64,000 nucleotides of DNA from Chloroflexota bacterium (GTDB taxonomy: Bacteria > Chloroflexota > JAJPGV01), in NCBI GenBank assembly GCA_021325635.1, contig JAJPGV010000061.1, positions 1 through 64,000 of the forward strand. Reading direction: 5' to 3'. The number at the start of each line of letters is the position of its first letter. Within the stretch, counting starts at the first letter, position 1. Made by a program: the position numbers and the translations under genes. The notes beneath the pieces were generated by a model. The model was given only the letters and a program-made list of their open reading frames with translations. It was not told the DNA's origin and did not search any database. Below, in pieces: positions 20,919 to 29,666 of this stretch.

Positions 20919-22200
20919 CTCTCGCAACACTCGCCTGACCTATCGCTGCTCCTTTTGTGGGAAGAGCCAGGAGCAGGTAAGGCGGTTGATCGCGGGCCCT
21001 GCCGGCGTTTACATCTGCGACGAGTGCATCGATCTCTGTCGGGAGATCATCGAGGAAGAGGGCGCCGCTCCTCAGAAGAACAAGTTCTTCGCCAATAAAG
21101 TCCCCACTCCGCGGCGGTTGTACGAACAGCTCAACCAGTACGTCATCGGCCAGGAGCGGGCCAAGCGTGTCCTCTCCGTGGCGGTCTACAACCACTACAA
21201 GCGCGTCAGCGCCGGCATGCAGATCGACGAGGTCGAGCTGGCCAAGTCCAACATCCTGCTGGTGGGGCCAACCGGCTGCGGCAAGACGCTGCTGGCGCAA
21301 ACCCTGGCCAAGATCCTGGACGTTCCCTTCTCCATCGCCGATGCGACCGCGCTTACCGAAGCCGGCTACGTGGGCGAGGACGTCGAGAACATCCTGCTGC
21401 GGCTGATCCAGGCCGCCGACTACGACATTGCTCGTGCCGAGCGTGGGATCATCTACATCGACGAGATCGACAAGATCTCCCGCAAGTCGGACAATCCCTC
21501 CATTACCCGCGACGTGTCCGGCGAGGGCGTGCAGCAGGCGCTGCTCAAGATCATCGAAGGCGCGGTTGCCAACGTGCCGCCGCAGGGCGGACGCAAGCAT
21601 CCGCACCAGGACTTCATCCAGATCAACACGACCAACATCCTGTTCATCTGCGGCGGGGCTTTCGAAGGGCTGGACAAGATCGTCGAGAAGCGCCTGGGTA
21701 ACAAGAAGAGCATCGGCTTCGGCCGGGAGACGCTGTCGGGCACGAACCGGCATCGTAAGGACGAAGAGAACGTCCTGCACAAGCTCATCCCGGACGACCT
21801 GCTCAAGTACGGATTGATCCCGGAATTCGTGGGCCGCCTCCCGGTCACCGTTGCGCTGGATCCATTGGAGCGAGAGGACCTGGTGCGCATCTTGACCGAA
21901 CCGAAGAACGCGATCATCAAGCAGTACCAGAAGTTCCTGGCGCTGGACAAGGTGGAGCTCATCTTCACCCCCGATGCGCTGACCGCTGCCGCCGAGTTGG
22001 CCCTGGAGCAGAAGACCGGCGCTCGCGGTCTGCGAACCATCGTCGAAGAGACGCTCACCGACGTCATGTTCGACATTCCCTCAATCGACACCGCGCGTAA
22101 ATGCGTGGTGGACGACGAGGTGATCCGCGGAAACCGCAAGCCCATTCTGCTCGGCCGCACCGACCGCGAGATGCTCCCCGGCGAAGGCGAGTCCGCCTAA
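20911..22200 (+). CDS. clpX: ClpX unfoldase, apparent ACG start
   Basis: AAA+ partner of ClpP. Walker A is [10 protein letters not shown], followed by a Walker B ([10 protein letters not shown]) and sensor motifs. The N-terminal zinc-binding domain (CSFCGK ... CDECIDLC) is encoded upstream of the first standard start (TTG 20986), so that start is wrong. The frame is closed by TAG at 20887-20889 and contains no ATG, GTG or TTG before the zinc domain. ACG at 20911 sits 7 nt after GGGGGA and would give (M)[17 protein letters not shown], 429 residues, matching ClpX N-termini beginning MA-. CTG 20935 is an alternative, as is a base error turning ATG into ACG. Product certain, start uncertain. Confidence 0.93.
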   Translation, partial: TASSRNTRLTYRCSFCGKSQEQVRRLIAGPAGVYICDECIDLCREIIEEEGAAPQKNKFFANKVPTPRRLYEQLNQYVIGQERAKRVLSVAVYNHYKRVSAGMQIDEVELAKSNILLVGPTGCGKTLLAQTLAKILDVPFSIADATALTEAGYVGEDVENILLRLIQAADYDIARAERGIIYIDEIDKISRKSDNPSITRDVSGEGVQQALLKIIEGAVANVPPQGGRKHPHQDFIQINTTNILFICGGAFEGLDKIVEKRLGNKKSIGFGRETLSGTNRHRKDEENVLHKLIPDDLLKYGLIPEFVGRLPVTVALDPLEREDLVRILTEPKNAIIKQYQKFLALDKVELIFTPDALTAAAELALEQKTGARGLRTIVEETLTDVMFDIPSIDTARKCVVDDEVIRGNRKPILLGRTDREMLPGEGESA

Positions 22201-22227
22201 CCTTCCCGACTTCGTACACTAGGGCCG

Positions 22228-22638
22228 ATGAGCGCCCGAAAAGAAGTCTTCTATCTCGGCGAGGGGCACAAACACTCCAGCCCCATTCCTGAGGCCGTTC
22301 GCGGCGGCGGGTTCGTCTACCTGTCCGCGGTGCGCGGCGTCGACCCCGCTACCGGCAACCCGCCGGAAGACGCCGAGCAGCAGGCGCGACTGCTGTTCGA
22401 CAACATGAAGCTGGCCCTCGGTGCCGCCGGGGCCACACTGGCCGACGTCGTCAAGGTGGCCGTGTACATGATGGATTTGCAGCGTGACCGGCCGGTCTTC
22501 AATCGCGTCTGGCAAGAGCACTTCGGTGACGAGCCGCCCGCCCGTTTCGCGGTTCAGGTTCTGGACATGGGCGTCGAGGGCGATAACAGCAAGTTCCTGG
22601 CGGACGTCACGGCTCTCGCCCCGAGTGCCGCTCGGTGA
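22228..22638 (+). CDS. RidA/YjgF-family protein (enamine/imine deaminase)
   Basis: 136 residues, the RidA fold length. Recognisable parts are GGFVYLSAVRGVDPATG, QARLLFDNMKLALGAAGATLADVVKVAVYMMDL and PARFAVQVLDM. In RidA proteins the Arg of the P-x-R segment (PPARFAV) binds the substrate carboxylate; it is present. Family members hydrolyse reactive 2-aminoacrylate imines, and a branch acts as 2-aminomuconate deaminase. The gene overlaps the next by GTGA and is followed by an ACMSD-like amidohydrolase and a LigB-type protein, which favours the aminomuconate-type role here; this is inference. Confidence 0.88.
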   Translation: MSARKEVFYLGEGHKHSSPIPEAVRGGGFVYLSAVRGVDPATGNPPEDAEQQARLLFDNMKLALGAAGATLADVVKVAVYMMDLQRDRPVFNRVWQEHFGDEPPARFAVQVLDMGVEGDNSKFLADVTALAPSAAR

Positions 22639-23669
22639 TCGTCGACCTTCACACGCACCTCGTCCCGGAGCACTTTCCGCAAGCTGCCGGCCGGGGCTCG
22701 GGCCGCTGGCCGTCCATGGACCACTTCGAGCCTGGCCGGGCCAAGGTCACAATCGCCGGCGCGAACTTTCGGACGGTGACGGACCAGTGTTGGAGCCGCG
22801 CTCGCCGTTCGGCCGATCTGCCGTTGGAGGGCGTCGACGCGCAGGTCGTCTCGCCGATGCCGGAGCTGCTCTCGTACTGGTTCTCTCCGGCCGATGGCCT
22901 GGACATGAGCCGCTACGTAAACGATCAGATAGCGAGCCTGGTGCAGGCGTCGCCTACGCAGTTCTATGGCTTGGGCATGGTGCCGCTGCAGGACCCGGCC
23001 CTGGCCGCCAGGGAGCTCACAGCAGTCAAGAGCGCCGGCCTGCGCGGCGTGGAGCTTGGGTCTAACGTCCTCGGCAGGTCGCTTGGCGAGGAGCGCTTCG
23101 CCGAGTTCTTCGCCGAGCTCGAACGGCTCGATCTGTGCGCTTTCGTGCACGCGCTCCATCCTACCTTCAGCGATCGCTTCCCAGCCACCGAGCAGCTCAT
23201 CAACGCCATCGGCTTTCCCAGCGACACCGGGCTTACCATCGCCTCGATGATTGCCAGCGGCCTCATCGAGCGCCATCCCGGTGTGCGGCTGGCGTTCAGC
23301 CACGGCGGCGGGACCCTGCCATTCTTTCTGCCCCGGCTGCAGCATGCTTGGAGCGGACGCTGGAACGGAGAGCCGCCGGCCGCTTCCGCACTCCCCAACC
23401 CGTTTCGCCAGTCACTGCCGCGCTCCCCGGTCGACTATGCTCGAGGGCTGTTCTACGATACGCTGCTGTTCGATGCCCGCGCCATTCGCTATCTGGTCGA
23501 CATGGTTGGGATATCCCAGGTGACCGTTGGCACGGACTATCCCTTCGTGCCTCGCGAGCAGCCGGTGGCTGCCACCCTGAAGTCCATGGGCCTCTCGCCG
23601 GATGAGTGGGACCAGGTCAGCTGGAGGAACTGCTTGCGCTTCCTGGGTTTGTCGGGCGAGGCAACCTGA
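22635..23669 (+). CDS. ACMSD-like amidohydrolase
   Basis: 344 residues, GTG start overlapping the ridA stop. Metal-dependent amidohydrolase 2 family: HxH at His6/His8 (VDLHTHLVPEHFP), FVHALHP, SHGGG and GTDYPF Asp supply the Zn site. The closest well-known relatives are 2-amino-3-carboxymuconate 6-semialdehyde decarboxylase and gamma-resorcylate or 5-carboxyvanillate decarboxylases. Nonhydrolytic decarboxylation of an aromatic ring-cleavage product is the likely reaction. It is coupled on both sides (GTGA with ridA, TGATG with the LigB-like gene). Confidence 0.87.
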   Translation: MIVDLHTHLVPEHFPQAAGRGSGRWPSMDHFEPGRAKVTIAGANFRTVTDQCWSRARRSADLPLEGVDAQVVSPMPELLSYWFSPADGLDMSRYVNDQIASLVQASPTQFYGLGMVPLQDPALAARELTAVKSAGLRGVELGSNVLGRSLGEERFAEFFAELERLDLCAFVHALHPTFSDRFPATEQLINAIGFPSDTGLTIASMIASGLIERHPGVRLAFSHGGGTLPFFLPRLQHAWSGRWNGEPPAASALPNPFRQSLPRSPVDYARGLFYDTLLFDARAIRYLVDMVGISQVTVGTDYPFVPREQPVAATLKSMGLSPDEWDQVSWRNCLRFLGLSGEAT

Positions 23670-24742
23670 TGGCTGAAGTGCTCGGCGTGGGTCTGAGCCA
23701 CTTTCCGGGCTTCGCCTATGACGACGAGGCCATGTCACTGCGCGTCAGGCAGGTGCTCACCAGCGATCGCGTTCCCGCCCACCTCAAGGACCCCAGGAAC
23801 TGGCCCGAGCCCATGCAGCGGGAATGGGGCTCCGACGAGGGCACGACCGCCGCGCGGGAGCACCGCCGGCAGTTCCTCGAGGGCGTGCGCAAGATCCGCC
23901 GGGCAATCGATGACTTCAAGCCTGACGCCGTCGTGATCTTCGGGGACGATCAGTACGAGAACTTCCGCGAGGATTGCATCACGCCCTTCTGCGTGTACAT
24001 CCTGCCAAGCTTCGATCTGCACCTGTTCAATTGGACCCGGGTGGGCACGCCTGAGCCCAACGTATGGCGGGAGCCGCAGGACAAGGTCATGTCGGTGGCT
24101 GGCCAGCCGGAGGTTGCGCGCTACTTGACCAAAGCGGCTATCGAGGCCGAATTCGACATGAGCTACGCGTACAAGCTGCACTACCCGGACACCGATGGTC
24201 TGGGCCACGCCTTCAACTTCACCCTGGCCTACCTGGACTACGACCGCAGCGGCTGGCCCCATCCCATTGTGCCTGTGGCCGTGAACGCCTACGGCTCCGG
24301 AATCATTCGCAACAAGGGTTTGGTGAGCCATCTGTTCGAGTCCGATCGCGAAGCCGACCCTCCGGCCGCTTCGCCCAAGCGCGGGTTCCAGTTGGGGCAG
24401 GCGCTGGCGCGTGCGGCCAGGGAAAGTCCGTGGCGCATGGTGTTCGTTGGGACTTCGAGCTGGTCCCATGCGTTCCTGACTGAGAAGCACCACTACGTCT
24501 ATCCCGACGTTGAGACCGACCGCCGCCGCTTCGAGTCGCTGCGCCAGGGCGACTACCTGGCCTGGCGCGACATCCAGCTATCCGAGCTCGAGGCCGCCGG
24601 CGAGCACGAGCTGCTGAACTGGATGCCACTGGTCGGCGCCATGCATGAGCTGGGCCAGAAGCCAACCTACTGCCAGTTCATCGAGACCTACCTGATGAAC
24701 TCCTGTAAGTGCAACGTGATCATGGAGGACGCGAGGCGCTAG
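23669..24742 (+). CDS. LigB-type (class III) extradiol dioxygenase-like protein
   Basis: I take ATG 23669 (MAEVLGVGLSHFPG), overlapping the previous stop as TGATG, giving 357 residues; the upstream extension of the frame is inside the previous gene. The fold fits the LigB catalytic subunit: the first ligand His is in GLSHFPG, and a conserved SSWSHAFL segment is present. The second ligand region, normally a ND-His pair followed by an aromatic, reads IFGDDQYENF, so the usual His is absent. Such proteins open catechol, gallate or aminophenol rings, but the changed ligand leaves activity open. A 7-bp inverted repeat surrounds the stop codon. Confidence 0.78.
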   Translation: MAEVLGVGLSHFPGFAYDDEAMSLRVRQVLTSDRVPAHLKDPRNWPEPMQREWGSDEGTTAAREHRRQFLEGVRKIRRAIDDFKPDAVVIFGDDQYENFREDCITPFCVYILPSFDLHLFNWTRVGTPEPNVWREPQDKVMSVAGQPEVARYLTKAAIEAEFDMSYAYKLHYPDTDGLGHAFNFTLAYLDYDRSGWPHPIVPVAVNAYGSGIIRNKGLVSHLFESDREADPPAASPKRGFQLGQALARAARESPWRMVFVGTSSWSHAFLTEKHHYVYPDVETDRRRFESLRQGDYLAWRDIQLSELEAAGEHELLNWMPLVGAMHELGQKPTYCQFIETYLMNSCKCNVIMEDARR

Positions 24743-24749
24743 GCGCCTC
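24733..24749 (+). repeat. Inverted repeat flanking the stop of the LigB-like gene
   Basis: GAGGCGC (24733-24739) TAG GCGCCTC (24743-24749): a 7-bp perfect stem with the TAG stop as loop. No T-run follows, so it is at most a weak terminator. The GCGCTAG word is also the unit of the tandem array at 25904-26071. Confidence 0.5.
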
Positions 24750-24820
24750 ACCGTGCCCTACAATTAGCGCCTGGCGCCCTTCGCCTTGCGCCCAACAATT
24801 CCGACTGACGAGGCTCGACT

Positions 24821-25903
24821 TTGGCTCATCGTGTGACGTTCATCCCCGGCGACGGGACCGGTCCTGAGATCATGGAAGCGACGCGCCGCGTGCTGGAAAG
24901 CACCGGCGTGCAGTTCGACTGGGACGTGCAGCTCGCCGGAGCCGAGGTCATGGAACGGTACGGCACGCCGCTGCCAGAGCCCACCCTGGCGTCCATTCGG
25001 CGCAACAAAGTGGCCATCAAGGGCCCCATCACTACGCCGATCGGCAGTGGCTTCCGGTCGGTCAACGTTGGCTTGCGGCAGGAGCTCAACCTGTACGCCT
25101 GCTTGCGCCCGTGCAAAACGTATCCAGGGGTGCGCTCGCGTTATGAGGGCATCGACATCGTCATCGTGCGCGAGAACACCGAGGACCTGTACGCCGGCAT
25201 CGAGTTCGAGAAGGACAAGCCGGAAACGCGCGAGCTCATTGACTGGATCAGTCAGCACGCCAAGAAGGCCATCGTCCCGGACTCGGGCATCAGCATCAAG
25301 CCCATCTCCGTATCCGGCACGCAGCGCATCGTGCGCTACGGATTCGACTACGCTCGGGCCAACAATCGCAAGCGGGTCACCGCCGTGACCAAGGCCAACA
25401 TCATGAAGTACACCGATGGCCTGTTCCTGCACACTGCCGAAGAGGTGGCTAAGGAGTACCCGGACATCGCCTTCAGCACCATCCTGGTCGACAACCTGGC
25501 CATGCAGCTCGTCCAGAACCCACAGCAATTCGACATCCTGGTGCTGCCCAACCTGTTTGGCGACATCATTTCGGATCTGTGCGCCGGCCTGGTAGGAGGC
25601 TTGGGTATGACCCCTGGAGCGAATATCGGTGAGGGCGTGGCCGTCTTCGAGCCCACCCACGGAAGCGCCCCCAAGTACGCGGGCCTGAACAAAGTGAACC
25701 CGATGGCGGAGATGCTCTCTGCCGTGCTCATGCTCCGCCATCTCGGCGAGCGGACGGCGGCCGATCGCCTGGAGCAGGCCATCGCGGCCGTCATCCGCGA
25801 GGGCAAGTCCGTTACCTACGACATGAAGCCGAGTAAGGATGATCCCTCCGCCGTCGGTACTTCAGAGGTCGCCGACGCTGTCATCGGGAAGCTGAAGAGC
25901 TAG
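24821..25903 (+). CDS. Isocitrate/isopropylmalate dehydrogenase family, probably isocitrate dehydrogenase
   Basis: 360 residues from a TTG start (MAHRVTFIPGDGTGPEI). The beta-decarboxylating dehydrogenase signature is complete: an R-x-x-x-R-x-x-x-N-x-Y-type substrate segment (LRQELNLYACLRPCKTYPG), VIVRENTEDLYAGIEFE, KANIMKYTDGLF and the nucleotide-binding GGLGMTPGANIG ... FEPTHGSAPKYAG. The ENTEDLYAGIE stretch and the S/N-containing loop GSGFRSVNVGLR are characteristic of isocitrate (or homoisocitrate) rather than 3-isopropylmalate enzymes. NAD+ seems more likely than NADP+, but this is inference. It is separated by 78 bp from the LigB-like gene and followed by a heptamer array. Confidence 0.85.
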   Translation: MAHRVTFIPGDGTGPEIMEATRRVLESTGVQFDWDVQLAGAEVMERYGTPLPEPTLASIRRNKVAIKGPITTPIGSGFRSVNVGLRQELNLYACLRPCKTYPGVRSRYEGIDIVIVRENTEDLYAGIEFEKDKPETRELIDWISQHAKKAIVPDSGISIKPISVSGTQRIVRYGFDYARANNRKRVTAVTKANIMKYTDGLFLHTAEEVAKEYPDIAFSTILVDNLAMQLVQNPQQFDILVLPNLFGDIISDLCAGLVGGLGMTPGANIGEGVAVFEPTHGSAPKYAGLNKVNPMAEMLSAVLMLRHLGERTAADRLEQAIAAVIREGKSVTYDMKPSKDDPSAVGTSEVADAVIGKLKS

Positions 25904-26071
25904 GCGCGAGGCGCGAGGCGCTAGTCGCCAGGCGCTGGTCGCTAGGCGCTAGGCGCTAGTCGCTAGGCGTTGGTCGCTAGGCGCTGGTCGCTAGGCGCTA
26001 GGCGCTAGGCGCTAGGCGTTGGTCGCTAGGCGCTAGTCGCTGGGCGCGAGGTGCTGGTCGCTGGGCGCTAG
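25904..26071. repeat. Tandem heptanucleotide array, 24 units of (G/T)CGCTAG
   Basis: Starting right after the TAG stop of the dehydrogenase gene, 24 consecutive 7-bp units can be read. Consensus is GCGCTAG alternating with TCGCTAG; variants are GCGTTGG, GCGCTGG, GCGCGAG and TCGCCAG. The array fills most of the 213-bp gap to amrS. The unit is a near-palindrome with the G of the next one, so long cruciform-prone stretches result. No ORF or CRISPR-like spacer is present. Confidence 0.95.
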
Positions 26072-26116
26072 GGCTCTGTCTCCGGTATCGGCGTCCAGGC
26101 TCGCTACACTGCGCTC

Positions 26117-27283
26117 GTGACCGAGCCCGCGGGTTCATCCTTGGCCCAGCTGCTGGACAGGCTGGTGGCTCCGGGGAAGCTGTACGGCATCGAAGCCGAC
26201 GGCCGGTTGCGGTGTGTCGCCTGCGGCCACCGCTGTCTCATTGGGGAGGGCAAGCGGGGCATCTGCAAGGTGCGCTTCAACCTGGCCGGCGAGCTGATGG
26301 CGCCCCACGGCTACGTTGGCGCGCTGCAGTGCGACCCAACGGAGAAGAAGCCGTTCTTTCACGTGCTGCCTGGCTCCAACGCCTTGACCTTCGGTATGCT
26401 CGGCTGCGACCTGCACTGCGCCTACTGTCAGAATTGGGTCACGTCGCAGGCGCTGCGCGATCCCGACGCGGTTGCGCCGCCGGTGTCCATGACAGCGGAG
26501 CAGCTCCTGGGCCTGGCACAACAGCACCGGGCCGGCCTGGTCGTCAGCTCCTACAACGAGCCGCTTATCACCGCCGAGTGGGCCGTGGAAGTGTTCGAGC
26601 TGGCCTGTGCCGCCGGGTTCCGCACGGGCTTCGTGTCCAACGGCAACGCCACGCCGGAGGCGCTGGACTACATCAGGCCATGGACCGACTGCTACAAGGT
26701 CGATCTCAAGACCATGTCCGATCGCAGCTATCGTCAGCTGGGAGGCAAGCTGAGCAACATCCTGGCGACACTGGAGATGCTCGTCGAGAAGGGCTTCTGG
26801 CTCGAGGTCGTAACACTCATCGTGCCGAAGTTCAACGACTCGGATGAAGAGCTGCGCGACGCCGCCCGCTTTCTGGCCGCGCTGTCTCCTGATATTCCCT
26901 GGCACGTCACGGCCTATCACCCGGACTACCGTATGCAGGACCACGACAATACGTCCCTGCAAACGCTTCTGCGGGCCTGCGAGATCGGCCGCGAAGAAGG
27001 CCTGCGCTACGTCTACGCCGGGAATTTGCCGGGACGGGTTGGCCGTTGGGAGAACACGTACTGCGCGGTCTGCGAGGAGCTCCTGATCGAGCGCCGCGGC
27101 TTTGTGATCGTCCGTAACCGGCTGCATGACTTCGGCTGCCCGCGCTGCCACACGCCGGTCCCAGGCATCTGGACAGCGGGCAGCGCCGGGGCGGAGGGCA
27201 AGGTCGGCATCAGTCGCCAGCCGGTCCCCGCGACCGGGGCCAAGGAGACTAGCGGAAGAGATCGCGCTCCTTTGGGCGTATGA
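26117..27283 (+). CDS. amrS: AmmeMemoRadiSam-system radical SAM enzyme (AmrS-like)
   Basis: 388 residues, GTG start. The radical-SAM CxxxCxxC is Cys97-Cys101-Cys104 in GCDLHCAYCQNW, preceded by an extra N-terminal Cys set (CVACGHRC, GICKVR) and followed by C-terminal CAVC and CPRC pairs, the layout of the AmrS family. Its partners in other genomes are AMMECR1- and Memo-like proteins; neither is adjacent here. The reaction is not established. The last 35 bp overlap the convergent cofE gene. The promoter must lie in or just after the heptamer array. Confidence 0.88.
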   Translation: MTEPAGSSLAQLLDRLVAPGKLYGIEADGRLRCVACGHRCLIGEGKRGICKVRFNLAGELMAPHGYVGALQCDPTEKKPFFHVLPGSNALTFGMLGCDLHCAYCQNWVTSQALRDPDAVAPPVSMTAEQLLGLAQQHRAGLVVSSYNEPLITAEWAVEVFELACAAGFRTGFVSNGNATPEALDYIRPWTDCYKVDLKTMSDRSYRQLGGKLSNILATLEMLVEKGFWLEVVTLIVPKFNDSDEELRDAARFLAALSPDIPWHVTAYHPDYRMQDHDNTSLQTLLRACEIGREEGLRYVYAGNLPGRVGRWENTYCAVCEELLIERRGFVIVRNRLHDFGCPRCHTPVPGIWTAGSAGAEGKVGISRQPVPATGAKETSGRDRAPLGV

Positions 27284-28007
27284 GCTCGCCGGCCGTTCCC
27301 TCCGCTCGGTCGTAGGTCAGCCCCCGGACCACGACGGCTGGAATCCCTTCATCCGTCTGGCCCATCAGCAGCGAGGCCGCGGAGGCGATTTCGTCGGCAA
27401 GTCCGATCACCGACGTTTGGAGCTGGTAGCCGAAGAGATCGCGCTGGCCGCGCTCGTCTTTGATGGCGCGCATGCCGGCGATGCCGATGGCGACGCCTGT
27501 CGAGCCCTCTCTCCACGCCCGTCCATGGCTGTCATTGATGATGACGGCCACAGTCTGGCCCGTGAGCTTATGCAATCCGTCTGCCAGCCGTCGGGCGGAG
27601 GCATCCGCATCGAGCGGCAGCAGCGCGGCCACGGCGCCGGTCCCCGGGGGAACGTTGGAGCGATCGATGCCGGCGTTGGCGCATACCCAGCCCGAGCGCT
27701 GCTCCACGATGACCACCCCCTCATGGACGCGCAGTACCTCATTGCTCTCTCTCAGGATGAGCTCCATCAATGCGGGATCCTTGTTCGCGGTTCGAGCCAT
27801 GTCCTGCGCGCGGGCGGAAGGGTGCACGTCGGCCAGCCGCACCAGCCGTCCCTCTGCCCGCGAGACGATCTTCTGGGCCACGACCAGCACGTCTCCCTGC
27901 TGCAGGCCTTCGGGCAGCGATCGAACGATCAACGCCGCCAGGTCGTCGGCCGGCTGCACGGTGGGGATGCCCGGCACCGGAATGAGCCGCACTTGTCCGG
28001 CGCTCAC
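27249..28007 (-). CDS. cofE: Coenzyme F420-0:L-glutamate ligase CofE
   Basis: 252 residues, GTG start overlapping the cofC stop as GTGA. Adds L-glutamate(s) to F420-0 using GTP. Family landmarks are GDVLVVAQKIVSRAEGR near the N-terminus, then the RTANKDPALMELILRES block, HEGVVIVEQRSGWVCANAGID, and VIINDSHGRAWREGSTGVAIG; the Asp/Asn/Ser-rich D-S-H-G-R segment binds metal and nucleotide. The length matches stand-alone CofE, not the two-domain FbiB, whose C-terminal half appears to be the separate nitroreductase at 29667-30314. Confidence 0.93.
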   Translation of the reverse strand: MSAGQVRLIPVPGIPTVQPADDLAALIVRSLPEGLQQGDVLVVAQKIVSRAEGRLVRLADVHPSARAQDMARTANKDPALMELILRESNEVLRVHEGVVIVEQRSGWVCANAGIDRSNVPPGTGAVAALLPLDADASARRLADGLHKLTGQTVAVIINDSHGRAWREGSTGVAIGIAGMRAIKDERGQRDLFGYQLQTSVIGLADEIASAASLLMGQTDEGIPAVVVRGLTYDRAEGTAGELIRPKERDLFR

Positions 28008-28666
28008 CGGATGGCCAGCGCCTGCGCTTCGTCCAGCTGGGCCAGTCCTTCTTCGACAGCCAGGTAGCAGGAGAAATCTTCGGGGGTATCCACGTCAAAA
28101 GCTAGGGTGGCGCTTCGATAGATGGCCAAGACCAGGTGCCTGCGGCTTGCCTCGGCGCGGTGGATCGCGGCGCTCCCATGTCCAAACCGAAACGGCATCA
28201 CGTGCGGCGGGCGGAGCAGGAGCGCATTCGTGCCGCCGTCCTTCGATGGAGCCAGGACCACGCTCGCCGCGGATTCGGACCCGAGGCGGAGCATGTCCTC
28301 GACGTCGCTGGAGGTGACCAGCGGGACGTCTGAGGGCAGCACCAGCAGCCCGGCCGCATTGCCGCCAATGGCCCAGTCGCGCGCGGCACCGAGGGCCTGG
28401 TTGAGTCCGCCGCCACGGTCAGCGATCGCCCAGCCGCCCAACGACCTCGCCAGGCTCACCGCGTCTTGGTCGCTGCTCAGCACGGCCCAGGCCGAGACTG
28501 CCGGGACTTGCCGCAGCTGGCCCAGGACCTGCCGCAGCATGTCCATGCTCGCTGCCCGCCGGGCTCCATCGTCGAGGTGGCCGGCCAGCCTGCTCTTGCT
28601 CCGGTTGAGCTGCTTGACGGGCACGACCGCGTAGATGCCTCTCGCCGGCGGCGACGGGGCAGTCAC
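28004..28666 (-). CDS. cofC: 2-phospho-L-lactate/phosphoenolpyruvate guanylyltransferase CofC
   Basis: 220 residues when started at GTG 28666, which overlaps the cofD stop (GTGA); an upstream ATG at 28705 would overlap cofD by 42 bp. Makes the guanylylated three-carbon donor that CofD transfers to Fo. Motifs are VVPVKQLNRSKSRLAG at the N-terminus, LLVLPSDVPLV (metal site Asp) and SKDGGTNALLLRPP, followed by FDVDTPEDF. The second overlap with cofE (GTGA) makes a tightly coupled cofD-cofC-cofE unit. Confidence 0.92.
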   Translation of the reverse strand: MTAPSPPARGIYAVVPVKQLNRSKSRLAGHLDDGARRAASMDMLRQVLGQLRQVPAVSAWAVLSSDQDAVSLARSLGGWAIADRGGGLNQALGAARDWAIGGNAAGLLVLPSDVPLVTSSDVEDMLRLGSESAASVVLAPSKDGGTNALLLRPPHVMPFRFGHGSAAIHRAEASRRHLVLAIYRSATLAFDVDTPEDFSCYLAVEEGLAQLDEAQALAIR

Positions 28667-29616
28667 TGCTCTCCCACGACGGTGAGCGCTTGATCGGCGG
28701 CCCACTCCAGCAGCCTGCCGGCCAGCTCGACCTTGTCTTCCGCCGTGCTAAGGATGGTCTTGGTAACCAGCACCTCCAGCCCCAATCGCCGCAGGGGGAG
28801 CTCGAGTTCTTTGTCGGCCCAATCGATGACGATGCCGGATAGGAAGTCGCCGTACAGCCGGGCCAGTCCGAACGCCGACACGTCATAGCCGGCGGCAGCC
28901 ATCATCTGCCCTGCCGGCCCGCTGACCGCCTGGCCGGCAACGATGGGGCTGACGGCGATCTTGGCGGCCCGGCTGGTGGCAATGGCCTGCCGCAGGCCGG
29001 GGACCGACAGGATGGGCTGGATGCTCACCATAGGGTTGGAGGGGCACAGCACAATCGTGTCCGCGCTGGCGATGGCGTCGAGGCATTCGGCGGTCACGCT
29101 GGCCCGCTCGATGCCCCGATAGGCTACGGACTCCACGGCAGGCTCGTGACGCTGCTTCACGAAGTAGTCCTGAAAGCTGAGCTCGCCGGTCGCAGTGCGG
29201 ATCCGCGTTGCCACAGGCTCGTTGCACATGGGCAGAATGCGACAGCTCAGCCCTGCGCTGCCGTCCAGGCGCCGCTCCACCTCTGTCAGGCTGACGCCCT
29301 CGGACAGCAGCTGCGTCCGCGCCAGGTCTGTTGCCAGATCGCGATCGCCGAGCTTGAACCAGGTGTCCATGCCATAGGCCTCCAGCTGGGCCAAGGCGTG
29401 GAAGGTGTCCTCGCGGATGCCCCAGCCGGTCTCCGGATTGGCCATGCCGCTGAGGGTGTAGCGCAGCGTGTCGAGGTCGGGGCAGACGCGCAGCCCGAAC
29501 ATGGTCTCGTCGTCGCCCGTGTTGACGATCACCGTCAGCCGCGGACCGAGCTGCCGGTAAAGGCCGTATGCGAGCTTCGAGCCGCCCACCCCGCCGGCTA
29601 AGGCGAGAACGTGCAT
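28663..29616 (-). CDS. cofD: 2-phospho-L-lactate transferase CofD
   Basis: Start placed at ATG 29616 (MHVLALAGGVGGSKLAYGL), giving 317 residues; the longer open frame upstream is Arg/Pro/Cys-rich and unlike the family. Transfers the phospholactyl or phosphoenolpyruvyl group to Fo, forming (dehydro-)F420-0. Diagnostic parts are LAGGVGGSKL, VNTGDDETMFGLRVCPDLDT, GIREDTF, FKLGDRDLATDL and VLCPSNPMVSIQPIL. Fo synthase (CofG/H) is not in the window. Confidence 0.94.
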   Translation of the reverse strand: MHVLALAGGVGGSKLAYGLYRQLGPRLTVIVNTGDDETMFGLRVCPDLDTLRYTLSGMANPETGWGIREDTFHALAQLEAYGMDTWFKLGDRDLATDLARTQLLSEGVSLTEVERRLDGSAGLSCRILPMCNEPVATRIRTATGELSFQDYFVKQRHEPAVESVAYRGIERASVTAECLDAIASADTIVLCPSNPMVSIQPILSVPGLRQAIATSRAAKIAVSPIVAGQAVSGPAGQMMAAAGYDVSAFGLARLYGDFLSGIVIDWADKELELPLRRLGLEVLVTKTILSTAEDKVELAGRLLEWAADQALTVVGEQ

Positions 29617-29666
29617 TCCCTGCTCACAGCTGCAGTTGCATCGGCTGGCCAGCGGTAAGACACGGC

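Noticed and set aside
25904-26071. CRISPR-like array
   Set aside because: Repeats are 7 bp, contiguous and without spacers; no cas genes.
23669-27283. Complete AmmeMemoRadiSam system (Memo-like LigB protein plus AmrS)
   Set aside because: The LigB-like protein is of the extradiol type and lacks Memo N-terminal features; no AMMECR1 gene is present; the genes are separated by another enzyme.
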